Assembly (NCBI GenBank): GCA_950059285.1 | Contig: CATLTV010000013.1 | Span: 1-49,230 of the forward strand | Source: an uncultured Pseudomonadota bacterium | Lineage (GTDB): Bacteria > Myxococcota_A > Bradymonadia > Bradymonadales > Bradymonadaceae | Direction: 5' to 3' | Length of the DNA: 49,230 bases | Position numbers and translations under genes: made by a program | Shown: positions 18,635-27,288 of the stretch, piece by piece | How the letters are laid out: each line of letters begins with the position of its first letter | Numbering within the stretch: position 1 is the first letter of the stretch | Notes under the pieces: model-generated | Told to the model about the DNA's origin: nothing | Databases searched by the model: none | What the model saw: the letters and a program-made list of their open reading frames with translations, nothing else

Positions 18635-18649
18635 TGCTGAATTTAAAGA

Positions 18650-20455
18650 CTATTTCTTGCTTGATTTACGCTTGTTGTGATCAAGGATAGCCTTACGAAG
18701 ACGGATGGATTCAGGTGTGATTTCCACGTACTCATCGTCCTCAATGAACTCGATAGCCTTCTCAAGACTCATCTCAAGAGGGGGAGTAAGAACGGTCGCA
18801 GAGTCAGAACCTGAAGCACGCACGTTGGTCAGCTGCTTCTTCTTACAAGGGTTCACGACGAGGTCGTTTTCACGAGCATGCTCACCGATGATCTGACCAT
18901 TGTAGACAGGCTCAGCAGCGCCCACGAACAACTTGCCGCGCTCCTGAAGGTTGAACAGCGCATAACTTGTGGTTTCACCTTTCTCAAGCACGATGAGTGC
19001 ACCATTTCGCTTGTGAGGAAGCTCGCCACGGTACTCTTCATAGGCATCAAAGTTGGTGTACATCACACCTGTACCACGTGTGTCGGTCAGGAACTCGGAG
19101 CGGTAACCAAGCAAGCCACGTGCAGGCACCTTGAAGAGCAACCTCTGTGTGTTGTCTCCGTTGACCTTCACTTCAAGAAGCTCGCCCTTACGCTGGTTCA
19201 GCTTCATGATCACTGTACCTGCGTAATCAGCATCGGTCTCCACGACCACTTCTTCCATCGGCTCAAGGGTCTTGCCGTTCTCATCTGTTCTGAAAATCAC
19301 CTGAGGACGAGAGACCTGAAGCTCATAACCTTCACGCCTCATGGTCTCGATAAGCACAGCCAAGCTAAGCTCGCCACGACCAGAAACCTTGAAGGCCTCG
19401 GCACGCTCTGTAGGCTCAACTTTCAAGCTCACGTTACCTTCAAGCTCGCGATCAAGACGGTCCTTGATCTGACGACTTGTCACGTACTTGCCTTCCAGAC
19501 CAGCAAATGGAGAATCGTTAATCATGAAGATCATGGACAGTGTAGGCTCATCAATCTTGAGCATGGGGAGAGGATCGGGGTTGTTGATGTCCGTCAAAGT
19601 CTCACCAGGAAGAATCGCATCAATACCTGTCACAGCAATGATGTCGCCAGCCTCGGCGTAATCAACTTCCATACGCTCAAGACCCCTGAAGCCCCAGATC
19701 TTTGTAATACGTGCAGAATCATCGTTGCCTTCGCGCCTGTGCACAAGAACCCTGTCGCCCACCTTCATGGAGCCGTTGAAGACACGACCAATCGCCACGC
19801 GACCAAGGTAGTCATCGTAGTTCAAGGTTGCGACCTGCATCTGAAGCACAGCTTCAGGATCACCAGCAGGAGGCTCAATTTTGTCCACGATCATCTGGAA
19901 CAGAGGCTCAAGATCCTTGGGCTCATCGCCCACTTCGTTGATGGCGTATCCTTCCTTGGCAGAAGCGTAAATCACAGGGAAGTCAAGCTGCGCATCAGTC
20001 GCGCCAAGATCAACGAACAAGTCGAAGACCATATCAAGCACAGCGTCAGGACGTGCGTTTGGACGGTCAATTTTGTTGATCACGACCACAGGGTTCTGGC
20101 CAAGCTCCAGAGACTTACGAAGCACGAACTTGGTCTGTGGCATGGGGCCTTCAAACGCGTCGACGAGCAAGAGCACGCTGTCCACCATCTTGAGCACGCG
20201 CTCCACCTCACCACCGAAGTCGGCGTGACCAGGAGTATCAATGATGTTGATCTTATAGTCGTTCCAACGAATCCCTGTACACTTGGCAAAAATGGTAATG
20301 CCACGCTCTTTCTCAAGATCATTGGAGTCCATCGCGCGCTCACTGAGCTCTTTGTGAGATTCGATGGTGTTGGACTGGCTCAGGAGCCCATCAATCAGTG
20401 TGGTTTTACCGTGATCGACGTGGGCGATAATTGCAATATTACGGACATTTTTCAT
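18650..20455 (-). CDS. typA: Translational GTPase TypA/BipA
   Basis: This 601-aa protein has the standard length and full domain set. The G1 motif is AHVDHGKTT at the N-terminus, G3 is [12 protein letters not shown], and G4 is [11 protein letters not shown]. An EF-Tu-like domain II, two EF-G-like alpha/beta domains ([14 protein letters not shown]) and the BipA-specific C-terminal region follow. It binds 70S ribosomes and assists assembly and stress adaptation. It is flanked by hairpins on both sides and appears monocistronic. Confidence 0.97.
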   Translation of the reverse strand: MKNVRNIAIIAHVDHGKTTLIDGLLSQSNTIESHKELSERAMDSNDLEKERGITIFAKCTGIRWNDYKINIIDTPGHADFGGEVERVLKMVDSVLLLVDAFEGPMPQTKFVLRKSLELGQNPVVVINKIDRPNARPDAVLDMVFDLFVDLGATDAQLDFPVIYASAKEGYAINEVGDEPKDLEPLFQMIVDKIEPPAGDPEAVLQMQVATLNYDDYLGRVAIGRVFNGSMKVGDRVLVHRREGNDDSARITKIWGFRGLERMEVDYAEAGDIIAVTGIDAILPGETLTDINNPDPLPMLKIDEPTLSMIFMINDSPFAGLEGKYVTSRQIKDRLDRELEGNVSLKVEPTERAEAFKVSGRGELSLAVLIETMRREGYELQVSRPQVIFRTDENGKTLEPMEEVVVETDADYAGTVIMKLNQRKGELLEVKVNGDNTQRLLFKVPARGLLGYRSEFLTDTRGTGVMYTNFDAYEEYRGELPHKRNGALIVLEKGETTSYALFNLQERGKLFVGAAEPVYNGQIIGEHARENDLVVNPCKKKQLTNVRASGSDSATVLTPPLEMSLEKAIEFIEDDEYVEITPESIRLRKAILDHNKRKSSKK

Positions 20456-20658
20456 GATCTTATCAATCTACTCTTTAGAAGGAGTCTTGGAGGGCACATG
20501 TTCCATGCACTCTGGCTTCTGTTTTCTGTTACACTCTGCGGCATTACAGCTTCTTCTCATATGCTTTAGACCAACAGGTGCAAAGCGCTCGCCTTCATAT
20601 AAGGCTTGAGTTAGAGATGCAACCTTGAATATGGCTTGTTACAACGAAGTCACCGAAA

Positions 20659-20712
20659 AAAGACAAAAAGAGGGCGCTGTTGACATGTCAACAGCGCCCT
20701 CTTTTTGTCTTT
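20659..20712 (-). terminator. Long perfect hairpin after rpsN
   Basis: The 27-bp arms 20659-20685 and 20686-20712 are exact reverse complements with no spacer. The hairpin lies 38 nt beyond the rpsN stop and upstream of typA. A/T tracts flank a GC-rich core. It is consistent with termination of rpsN. Confidence 0.87.
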
Positions 20713-20750
20713 CTCTATGCTTAACTCATCGAGCTAAACACGATATGATC

Positions 20751-21056
20751 TTACCAGCTTGCTTTGGTCACGCCGGGGATCTCACCTTGAAGAGCAAGTT
20801 CACGGAACTTGATACGAGAGAGACCGAACTTGCGAAGGTAACCGCGTGAACGACCTGTAAGGTTGCAGCGGTTGCGCTGACGTGTTGGGCTAGCATCACG
20901 ACCCATTTTAGCAAGCTTCTTATATGCTGCTTCGCGATCTTCAGGTGCGGTGCTTCCAGACTTGATGATTGCAACGAGTTCTGCACGACGGTCTGCGTAA
21001 CGAGCAACGGTCTGTGCGATGCGTTTTTCACGTTCGATTTGGCTGACTGTAGCCAT
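20751..21056 (-). CDS. rpsN: 30S ribosomal protein S14, long zinc-independent form
   Basis: This 101-aa protein matches the long bacterial S14 type ([20 protein letters not shown], then [12 protein letters not shown]). The short zinc-binding type has two CxxC motifs; this one has a single cysteine and cannot form that site. A GAGG Shine-Dalgarno precedes the start. It stands alone, outside any ribosomal protein operon. In some bacteria this marks a paralogue induced when zinc is scarce, but I cannot see whether a second S14 exists, and I found no clear zinc-repressor site upstream. Confidence 0.96.
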   Translation of the reverse strand: MATVSQIEREKRIAQTVARYADRRAELVAIIKSGSTAPEDREAAYKKLAKMGRDASPTRQRNRCNLTGRSRGYLRKFGLSRIKFRELALQGEIPGVTKASW

Positions 21057-21349
21057 ATGACATTCCTCTTAAATTAAAATGTTGTGTTCAAATAGTGACT
21101 TTATCTTAACACGATGTTCGGTGGTGTTATCTCTTTCATGCTCCATCAACTTGACTCTCACTTCAAAACTGGTTGGCATTTTTGCCAATGAAATCAAAGT
21201 CTTGTATTTTTGGGCACCTCCTCAAAAGCTCTTTCTACCCTGAGAAGGCGAGTTATTATGGGATATTATGGGTGGAAGGTCAAGCTAAATCGTTGATTCT
21301 TGTATCGTGTTTATCTCTCCTTGCATCCTCTCAACTGTCCTGACAGAAG

Positions 21350-22159
21350 ATGCTCTCTGTATTCATATCCCACTTGCCCCCTGGATCATACATGACTCAC
21401 CCACTCCACATGACGCGCTTTCAACACGGCTCCAGTGCTCACTTCTTTGGTGTTCATGGCTGGGGGTCCACGGGCCCACAAAGCTTCTCCGACCTCGCTC
21501 AGCACCTCCCTGAAGATGCCTCTCTTTTTGCCCCAGACCTCCCGGGATGCGGACAAACACCCCCACTCTCATCCTGGACACCCGAAGCGGTACACCAGTC
21601 TCTCCTCGATTCCTTTGATGCCCATTACACTGGAAAACCCATGACCGTCATTGGTTCCTGCTCGGGTTCCTTCCACGCACTACCACTCGCCATTGCTCGA
21701 CCTGAACAAGTCAAACACATTGTGCTCCTTGAACCCTTTGCCTTCATGCCCTGGTTCTTTGGCATCTTCCTCAAACCCCTGACGGGTTATCCCCTCTACA
21801 AGATGGTGTTCGATAATCCCATCGGACGAGCGATGACCCGCGCTAGCCTCAAACGTCAAGGTGGTGACCAGGACAAGGTCGATATGGTGGGAAACTTCGG
21901 TCAAAGCACTGACCTTGGTGAGGCCTACAAGTATCTTCAATATTACGGGACGATTGTAGATCACAAGGTCTTTGCCAGGGCCACTCAACCTGTACACATC
22001 ATTTGTGGCGAGAACTCATTCAAGGCCATTCACAAATCTCTTGACCTCTGGAAAGAAAACTGGCCCGAGCTGACGCCTCATGTGCTCCCTGGCATTGGAC
22101 ACATGTTGAGTCAGGAAGCACCCGAACTTACCGCATCACTGATCTTCAATGTGCGATAG
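21350..22159 (+). CDS. Alpha/beta hydrolase with Cys at the nucleophile position
   Basis: This protein of up to 269 aa has an alpha/beta hydrolase fold: VHGWGSTG, LFAPDLPGCGQT and a C-terminal histidine in PGIGHMLSQE. The nucleophile elbow reads VIGSCSGSFH, placing Cys rather than Ser at the G-x-Nuc-x-G position. The strand-7 acid region reads IICGENSF, with Ser where Asp is usual. Dienelactone hydrolases and PHA synthases use a Cys at this elbow, so activity is possible but unusual. In-frame ATGs at 21392 and 21410 are alternative starts; no Shine-Dalgarno decides between them. Its last 20 bases form part of the following hairpin. Confidence 0.83.
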   Translation: MLSVFISHLPPGSYMTHPLHMTRFQHGSSAHFFGVHGWGSTGPQSFSDLAQHLPEDASLFAPDLPGCGQTPPLSSWTPEAVHQSLLDSFDAHYTGKPMTVIGSCSGSFHALPLAIARPEQVKHIVLLEPFAFMPWFFGIFLKPLTGYPLYKMVFDNPIGRAMTRASLKRQGGDQDKVDMVGNFGQSTDLGEAYKYLQYYGTIVDHKVFARATQPVHIICGENSFKAIHKSLDLWKENWPELTPHVLPGIGHMLSQEAPELTASLIFNVR

Positions 22160-22219
22160 CGAAGGGGCGGCGGCTGATAAATCAGCCGCCGCCCCTTCGC
22201 TATCGCACATTGAAGATCA
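22140..22219. terminator. Longest perfect hairpin of the window, between convergent genes
   Basis: The 39-bp arms 22140-22178 and 22181-22219 are exact reverse complements around an AA loop. The left arm includes the last six codons and stop of the hydrolase gene. The right arm copies them in reverse. It ends 24 nt before the stop of the minus-strand LURP-one gene. Confidence 0.92.
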
Positions 22220-22243
22220 CAATATATCATATAACATGTTGAT

Positions 22244-22831
22244 TTATTGCTGTTTTCCTTCAATAGCAAGCAACAACACCACAGATGCCACGGCCAGTCG
22301 CTTATCAAGACCACACTGCTCTGCACGGCTCAGGTCAATGTCATATTTGGCGACAAATGGGTTGAAGTTTTGCTGGAACGTTGCGGCTTCCTGTCCATTT
22401 ACAGTCACTGTAAATCCTTGTGGTACAAGGTTTGAGAGGAAGCGACGAATCATCGCCAGCGCCATGGAATCTTCCATGACTGTACCAATCTGAGTTCCGT
22501 TGGCGTCAAACATATGCCACTCATCGCGCAACATGCTCTTGAGGCCCTGACGTTTCAACGCTCCCACAACCTGACCCGTCTGCACGTCAGTCACATCATA
22601 GGTGCCTGAAAAATCCATGATACTGCGCGCCTGAATTGTCATCACAGGATGCTGCTTGCCCTCATCGCGATACACCGTGATGGCTTCCTTGAGCTTGAAC
22701 GCTTTTTGATGCACAAAAAAGCACAAATTCTCTTGTGTATCAAAGACATAGAACTTATTGCCAAACATGGAAAAAATCTTCTTCTTGGCAAGGTAACGAT
22801 CCTGATTCACGAGCACCATATCCTGACTCAT
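22244..22831 (-). CDS. LURP-one/tubby-like (YxjI-type) protein
   Basis: The 195-aa product resembles the LURP-one-related family, a 12-stranded tubby-like beta barrel around a hydrophobic C-terminal helix. Repeated strand patterns are visible: FYVFDTQENLCFFVHQKAFK, ITVYRDEG, TYDVTDVQTGQVVGAL, WHMFDANGTQIGTV. The C-terminal helix LAVASVVLLLAIEG fits the buried helix. ATG 22831 with GGAG seven bases upstream is preferred over TTG at 22837. The function of bacterial members is poorly known; lipid or membrane association is likely. It converges on the hydrolase gene across the long hairpin. Confidence 0.8.
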   Translation of the reverse strand: MSQDMVLVNQDRYLAKKKIFSMFGNKFYVFDTQENLCFFVHQKAFKLKEAITVYRDEGKQHPVMTIQARSIMDFSGTYDVTDVQTGQVVGALKRQGLKSMLRDEWHMFDANGTQIGTVMEDSMALAMIRRFLSNLVPQGFTVTVNGQEAATFQQNFNPFVAKYDIDLSRAEQCGLDKRLAVASVVLLLAIEGKQQ

Positions 22832-23090
22832 ATACAAACTCCGTTATATGTTTCGTTTTTTACGACCTGGGATTGGTTATTTTGTCTCATGATTTCAAAT
22901 CCACAGCAAGATCGTTTTGCGATCATCCCTTCAAACATCATCTGCACTGCATACACATTACACTGTACTCTGATACATTTGTGCTCACGTTTATAACGTC
23001 AAAGATGCTTTAAGTGTAAACTATTGCATCCTGTCTCATATGATTTATGGCATGACTCATCAACATCATGCCTTATGAAGGAGCCCCACC

Positions 23091-23471
23091 ATGTCAAACA
23101 AACCTATTTCAATTACAAACAAAGATGAACTAGTTCAGTATCTTGGACAGGATTCTGGCGCGGCCGTCATTGACTTCTGGGCACCTTGGTGTGGTCCTTG
23201 CCGCGCCATGGCCCCTCACTTTGACGCCGCCTCGGAGCACTACGCCGATGAACCTGTCGCCTTCTATAAAATCAACACCGAGGCAAGCCCCGAGCTTGGC
23301 TCCATGTTCAATGTGCGTGCGCTCCCCACCACCATGTTACTGATCAACGGCAAGGTCGAGGATGTGATCCCTGGCCTGCTCACACCTCACAAGATCAAAA
23401 AACGTGTGGACTGGCTTTTATCAAAATCCAAAGGAGAGAGCGTGTTTAAACGCTTTATCAAGTCTTTGTAA
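23091..23471 (+). CDS. Thioredoxin family protein
   Basis: This 126-aa protein has the classical active site FWAPWCGPCRAM (C34, C37) and the cis-proline loop RALPTTML. With no signal peptide it should be a cytosolic dithiol reductant. A C-terminal extension of about 20 aa rich in Lys/Arg follows the fold. AAGGAG precedes the ATG. The last 14 bases overlap the 3' end of the minus-strand desaturase gene, with no hairpin between them. Confidence 0.93.
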   Translation: MSNKPISITNKDELVQYLGQDSGAAVIDFWAPWCGPCRAMAPHFDAASEHYADEPVAFYKINTEASPELGSMFNVRALPTTMLLINGKVEDVIPGLLTPHKIKKRVDWLLSKSKGESVFKRFIKSL

Positions 23472-24252
23472 ATGGCTTGATGAGCATCGCCATGTAGCGG
23501 GTTGGATAATCCTCATCAAGCCCCATCTCTTCGGGCTCTCCCTCGGGCGCATAATGCGTCCCAAACACCACATCCAACCAGGGCGCAAGGTTCGCATAGT
23601 TCCCCACATCTCTTCCCTTGGCGTGATGCCAGTGATGCAGATGTGGGGACCCTAACAGGTAACCAAATATCCCCACCTTGATCCTTACATTGGAGTGGAT
23701 AAATATCGCCCATAACCCCCGAAAGAAAATTAAAAGCATCACCTCGGAGAAGGCAAAACCACACACAATCGCAGGGATATTCACCATGAATTGTGTGTAT
23801 AAACCGTCAAGAGGATGCTCTCTGTGTGCCGCCAACCAGTCCACCTCATGGCTACTATGATGCACCGCATGAAATCGCCAGAGAATGTCCACGCGATGCT
23901 GTAAACGATGTGCCCAGTATGCCACAAAATCCCCAAGTACTAGCGCGATGACAAGCTGTAGTCCCCATGGAATCTGGGCAAACAGAATATGTATTTGACC
24001 CAACACGCTTACTGATGCAAGCGGTTGTATTACGAGGTGAATGATAAAATTTGCGAGCGCTATAAACAGTAGATATTGACCCAGGAAAAAACCCAGGTCT
24101 GTCCAGAACCCTTCCCTGAAAATCTTTTGCTCACGCGCAGCACACAACCGCTCAAGCGGGATGAATAACACAGCCAACAACACAAGACTTGTCAACGCAT
24201 GCGTTGAACGGTCCTGTAGAAATAACATCGCCTGCTGCACATACTCTGGCAT
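23458..24252 (-). CDS. Sterol desaturase/fatty acid hydroxylase family protein
   Basis: This 264-aa integral membrane protein has the di-iron histidine clusters of the family: WAHRLQHRVD, RFHAVHHSSHEVDW and HLHHWHHAKGRD, with membrane helices before and after the first cluster. It should use O2 to hydroxylate or desaturate a lipid. It lies 8 nt downstream of a small lipoprotein gene with which it is probably co-transcribed. The substrate is unknown; a second family member is at 34054-34869. Confidence 0.9.
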   Translation of the reverse strand: MPEYVQQAMLFLQDRSTHALTSLVLLAVLFIPLERLCAAREQKIFREGFWTDLGFFLGQYLLFIALANFIIHLVIQPLASVSVLGQIHILFAQIPWGLQLVIALVLGDFVAYWAHRLQHRVDILWRFHAVHHSSHEVDWLAAHREHPLDGLYTQFMVNIPAIVCGFAFSEVMLLIFFRGLWAIFIHSNVRIKVGIFGYLLGSPHLHHWHHAKGRDVGNYANLAPWLDVVFGTHYAPEGEPEEMGLDEDYPTRYMAMLIKPFTKT

Positions 24253-24260
24253 GATATGCT

Positions 24261-24599
24261 CTACTTGTTATTCAAGTTCAGCTTCAACTTGCCGCCACCA
24301 CCATTGTTGAACTTGAAGTTTGGCATTGGACCCGACTTCGTCGCAGGGAGTAAATTGGTATCAAGCTGGAGCTTGAGTCTCTGCCCTGAACCCTGATCCT
24401 CACCTGCCATGTCTTCACCCCTGGTCGATGACATGTCTGGCACAGCTTCACCATCTGCTTGTTTTACTGCCCCCTGCTGCATCTCCTCCTTTGTCTCCTC
24501 GGGAGTGGTTGCCGTAGGCTCCTCTGTAGTCGCTTTCTTTTCTTCACAGGCCCACACTCCACACAACAGCATCATCAAACAAATCAGACGTGTCTTCAT
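24261..24599 (-). CDS. Small Glu/Lys-rich lipoprotein
   Basis: This 112-aa protein has a lipoprotein signal peptide (VWAC, Cys18), a low-complexity Glu/Thr-rich spacer and a C-terminus with repeated LKLxL patterns around a Gly-rich patch. It has no recognised domain. GAGGG precedes the ATG. It is the first gene of a two-gene unit with the desaturase-like enzyme and might anchor or assist it at the membrane; this is inferred from position only. Confidence 0.75.
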   Translation of the reverse strand: MKTRLICLMMLLCGVWACEEKKATTEEPTATTPEETKEEMQQGAVKQADGEAVPDMSSTRGEDMAGEDQGSGQRLKLQLDTNLLPATKSGPMPNFKFNNGGGGKLKLNLNNK

Positions 24600-24734
24600 T
24601 TTTCCCTCGCTTCAAAATTTAAAAACCAAAGTCTTTTCACCTTGTATTTCAAACAAATACGCATTGTTTCCTCATGGATAACAGTGCGTTATCTTTTCTT
24701 GCTAATGACTCTTATCACAAAGTGGTTAATCTCA

Positions 24735-24920
24735 ACAGCAACAGCGCTGCTGTAGCACAACCCCTATGGCAGCCTCATAGTACGACATGGTGAGCTCCGA
24801 ATCCTCCAATTCTACACCATGACAGCCCTATGAATATACAACCCCGCGTTTTTACCTTTTTAGCGGGGCTCCAAGAGAGGAGAGCCTGACCTTATATTAC
24901 ACCAGGCTCTCCTCTTTTTT
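24735..24920 (+). ncRNA. Candidate small RNA or permease leader RNA
   Basis: Nested helices are visible: TCATAG 24775-24780 with CTATGA 24828-24833, enclosing CATGGTG 24786-24792 with CACCATG 24815-24821 and a 4-bp apical stem. A CCCCGC/GCGGGG hairpin and a terminator follow. It may be a stand-alone sRNA or an attenuated leader of the metal permease gene. I recognise no RNA family, and the 5' end is a guess. Confidence 0.35.
24876..24920 (+). terminator. Classical intrinsic terminator
   Basis: A 13-bp stem (24876-24888 with 24903-24915) with a 14-nt A/T-rich loop is followed directly by a T-run. Unlike the other hairpins of the window it has a normal loop and tail. There is no protein gene immediately upstream on this strand. 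Confidence 0.75.
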
Positions 24921-25116
24921 ATTTTTTATACTGACGTACACTCGCCTGAAAAGATCTCAAAAACTCACATTCACCCCACACGATAAAAGTCGTCTGGTTT
25001 TCTGGAAGCTCTTTTACCTCTGATGTGTTTGTGTTAATGACCGATGATCTCGCGTTAAACCGTGTATCTACACTGTGACGCTTATCTTTTGATGCTCTTC
25101 GCCCTCGACACATGAC

Positions 25117-27216
25117 ATGACCCTGCTCATCTTATCCCTGCTCGTCCTTCTGAGTGGGCCTTTGCTCTATAAACTTGTGCAACACGAACCACGTGCGTTC
25201 TGGAGCATCGACGGTTTTGTCCTCGCCAGTATCGGCGGCCTCATCCTCTTTCATGTCCTCCCTCCCACACTTGCTACCGCAGGCGGCGGCGCTCTGCTCG
25301 CCATGCTTGCAGGTCTTGTTCTCCCCATCCTTGCAGAACAAATCCGTGGCGGACATGACCATCACAGCCTCATTCACAAGCTCTCTGTAGGCGTTGCCCT
25401 TGTTGGCCTTGTTTTACACACCTTGCTCGATGGTATTACCCTCGCAGCTCAGACTCATAATGAAGTGAGCACAGCACTTGCCAGCGCTGTCCTGCTCCAT
25501 CGATTCCCTGTCGCTCTCCTCGTCTGGTGGCTTATCCGACCTACCCGAGGTCGACGCGCAGCCATATTCGCCATTACCATGATCGCCGTCGCCACGGTCA
25601 CAGGATTCCTCGTTGAAGAGCATCTTCACCAGGCCATGGAAAGCGTCGGATTTGCCTACGTTCAAGCTTTTATTGCTGGCTCATTACTTCATGTCATCGC
25701 CCATCACCCTCCTCACCAACACGATCACTCCCATGACCATGACCACCATCATGACCATGCTTCACAAAGCTCATGCGGATGCTCCTCCATTTCGGAAGAT
25801 ATCCTTGGTGAACCTGTAAGTTGCTCCTCGTCACAAGATGATGATCGTGGTCATCATGAACATCACCACCACGATGATGAGCACCATGGTCACAACCATG
25901 ACCATCATCACGATCACGAAACCTCACATCCTATGGGGGAAATTGCTCATGATCACGCGATGATAGGAGGTCATCACCACGCAGATGGTCACCATCATGA
26001 TCATGACCACCACAGCCATCCACACCCCCTGATGAGTGGTATTGGTGCGATTGCAGGTATTGGACTTGTGGTTGCGCTCCCATTTATTGAAACGCTCGTA
26101 CTGTCACAGCACAGCGGCGCGCATGCCGATGATGGCCACCATCATCACCACGCACATGATGTCGTGGTAGAGGACTCACTGTTTGTTTTCACAGGCTATG
26201 GAGAACGCTTCTGGGACCTTTTTGTTGAAAGTGCTCCTGCGCTTTTGCTTGGATACATCCTCGCAGGACTCTTTGCATCGTTTCTTCCTCGTGCCTCCAT
26301 GACGTGGATGAATCGCGGTTCTCATCCTCAAAAAGCATTGCGCGGCATGGCATTTGGTCTGCCCATCCCTATTTGCTCCTGTGGCGTGGTTCCTCTCTAT
26401 CAGAGCCTCATTCGTAAAGGCGTACCAGCAAGTGCGGCCCTCGCGTTTATGATTGCCACCCCCGAGCTTGGCATTGAAGCCCTGCTCCTCTCCCTCCCTT
26501 TGCTTGGCACCGAACTTACCATTGCTCGCCTTGTCGCAGCAGCACTAGTTGCCTTACTCGCAGGATGGGTTATTGGCCGTATAATCCCTACCATCGACAC
26601 ATCACAAGATGTTGAAATTAAAAACAAAAACAAGCCATTAAAAGAACGTTTAAAGGAAGCGGCTGACTTTGGTCTGCGTGAAGTCCTCGACGAAACAGGA
26701 CCCTGGATCATCGTGGGCCTGAGCATCGCTGCATTGCTCGCGCAGGGAAGCTTGACTAATAGCTTGCTAAACATCCCTAGCGTCGTACAGGTCATGCTTT
26801 TCGCTCTCATCAGCCTCCCCCTGTATGTATGTGCATCGGGCGCAACACCACTGGCAGCTGGACTCATCTTTGCCGGTGCATCCCCTGGTTCTGCGCTCGC
26901 ATTCTTACTCGCTGGACCTGCCACCAATGTCACCACATTTGGTGTCCTCTCCAACATGCATGGCAAACGCATCGCGATCCTGTTTGGACTCGTTGTCATC
27001 GGGCTCTCGGTCATGATGGGCCTTGGTGTGGACCTCATCTTCCAAAACACGTCCTTGCATGTACAGGTAGAAGACCACCTCCATGATGAACACTCCTTGG
27101 TGCAACTGGTAAGCGCATGGGCTCTGGTCGCACTCTTCTTCATCTCGCTGCTCCGCACAGGACCAAGACACTGGATGCAAACTGTACTCAGCTTTGGCGG
27201 CGGTCATAGTCATTGA
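25117..27216 (+). CDS. Metal permease: ZIP-like N-terminus plus DUF318/YraQ permease (Cu/Zn efflux type)
   Basis: This 699-aa membrane protein has two parts. Residues 1 to about 195 form a ZIP-like helical region with a metal-site-like VLHTLLDGITLA helix. A very His-rich cytoplasmic stretch follows (about 200-350, dozens of His with Asp), interrupted by a helix. The C-terminal half is a DUF318/YraQ-type permease with the signature GLPIPICSCGVVPLYQSL and a second Cys in VCASGATP. It resembles the SO_0444-type Cu/Zn efflux family, so export of zinc or copper is most likely. The His stretch would bind metal. The final bases lie in the following hairpin. No strong Shine-Dalgarno is seen, and an in-frame alternative start cannot be excluded. 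Confidence 0.87.
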   Translation: MTLLILSLLVLLSGPLLYKLVQHEPRAFWSIDGFVLASIGGLILFHVLPPTLATAGGGALLAMLAGLVLPILAEQIRGGHDHHSLIHKLSVGVALVGLVLHTLLDGITLAAQTHNEVSTALASAVLLHRFPVALLVWWLIRPTRGRRAAIFAITMIAVATVTGFLVEEHLHQAMESVGFAYVQAFIAGSLLHVIAHHPPHQHDHSHDHDHHHDHASQSSCGCSSISEDILGEPVSCSSSQDDDRGHHEHHHHDDEHHGHNHDHHHDHETSHPMGEIAHDHAMIGGHHHADGHHHDHDHHSHPHPLMSGIGAIAGIGLVVALPFIETLVLSQHSGAHADDGHHHHHAHDVVVEDSLFVFTGYGERFWDLFVESAPALLLGYILAGLFASFLPRASMTWMNRGSHPQKALRGMAFGLPIPICSCGVVPLYQSLIRKGVPASAALAFMIATPELGIEALLLSLPLLGTELTIARLVAAALVALLAGWVIGRIIPTIDTSQDVEIKNKNKPLKERLKEAADFGLREVLDETGPWIIVGLSIAALLAQGSLTNSLLNIPSVVQVMLFALISLPLYVCASGATPLAAGLIFAGASPGSALAFLLAGPATNVTTFGVLSNMHGKRIAILFGLVVIGLSVMMGLGVDLIFQNTSLHVQVEDHLHDEHSLVQLVSAWALVALFFISLLRTGPRHWMQTVLSFGGGHSH

Positions 27217-27283
27217 ATATGAATCGAAAAAAGGCGACTTGCTTGAAAGTAAGTCGCCTTTTTTCGATTCATATTCAATGACT
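27208..27283. terminator. Long near-perfect hairpin between convergent genes
   Basis: The arms 27208-27244 and 27247-27283 pair over 37 positions with one G-T pair and a GA loop. The left arm includes the last codons and stop of the metal permease gene. The right arm ends 6 nt before the stop of the minus-strand MBL-rhodanese gene. Confidence 0.88.
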
Positions 27284-27288
27284 TAAAT

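Larger units (their letters stand above)
24600..25116. other. Divergent intergenic region with structured RNA candidate
   Basis: These 517 nt contain no credible ORF. They carry nested stems and two consecutive terminator-like hairpins on the plus strand (24842-24868 and 24876-24920), about 200 nt before the metal permease gene. Confidence 0.6.

Noticed and set aside
18878-20569. 563-aa open frame antisense to typA
   Set aside because: It is a codon-bias shadow of a conserved gene: no family motifs, and it ends beyond the typA start.
25694-25927. His/Asp-rich minus-strand frame opposite the metal permease
   Set aside because: It mirrors the repetitive His codons of the permease gene and has no independent support.
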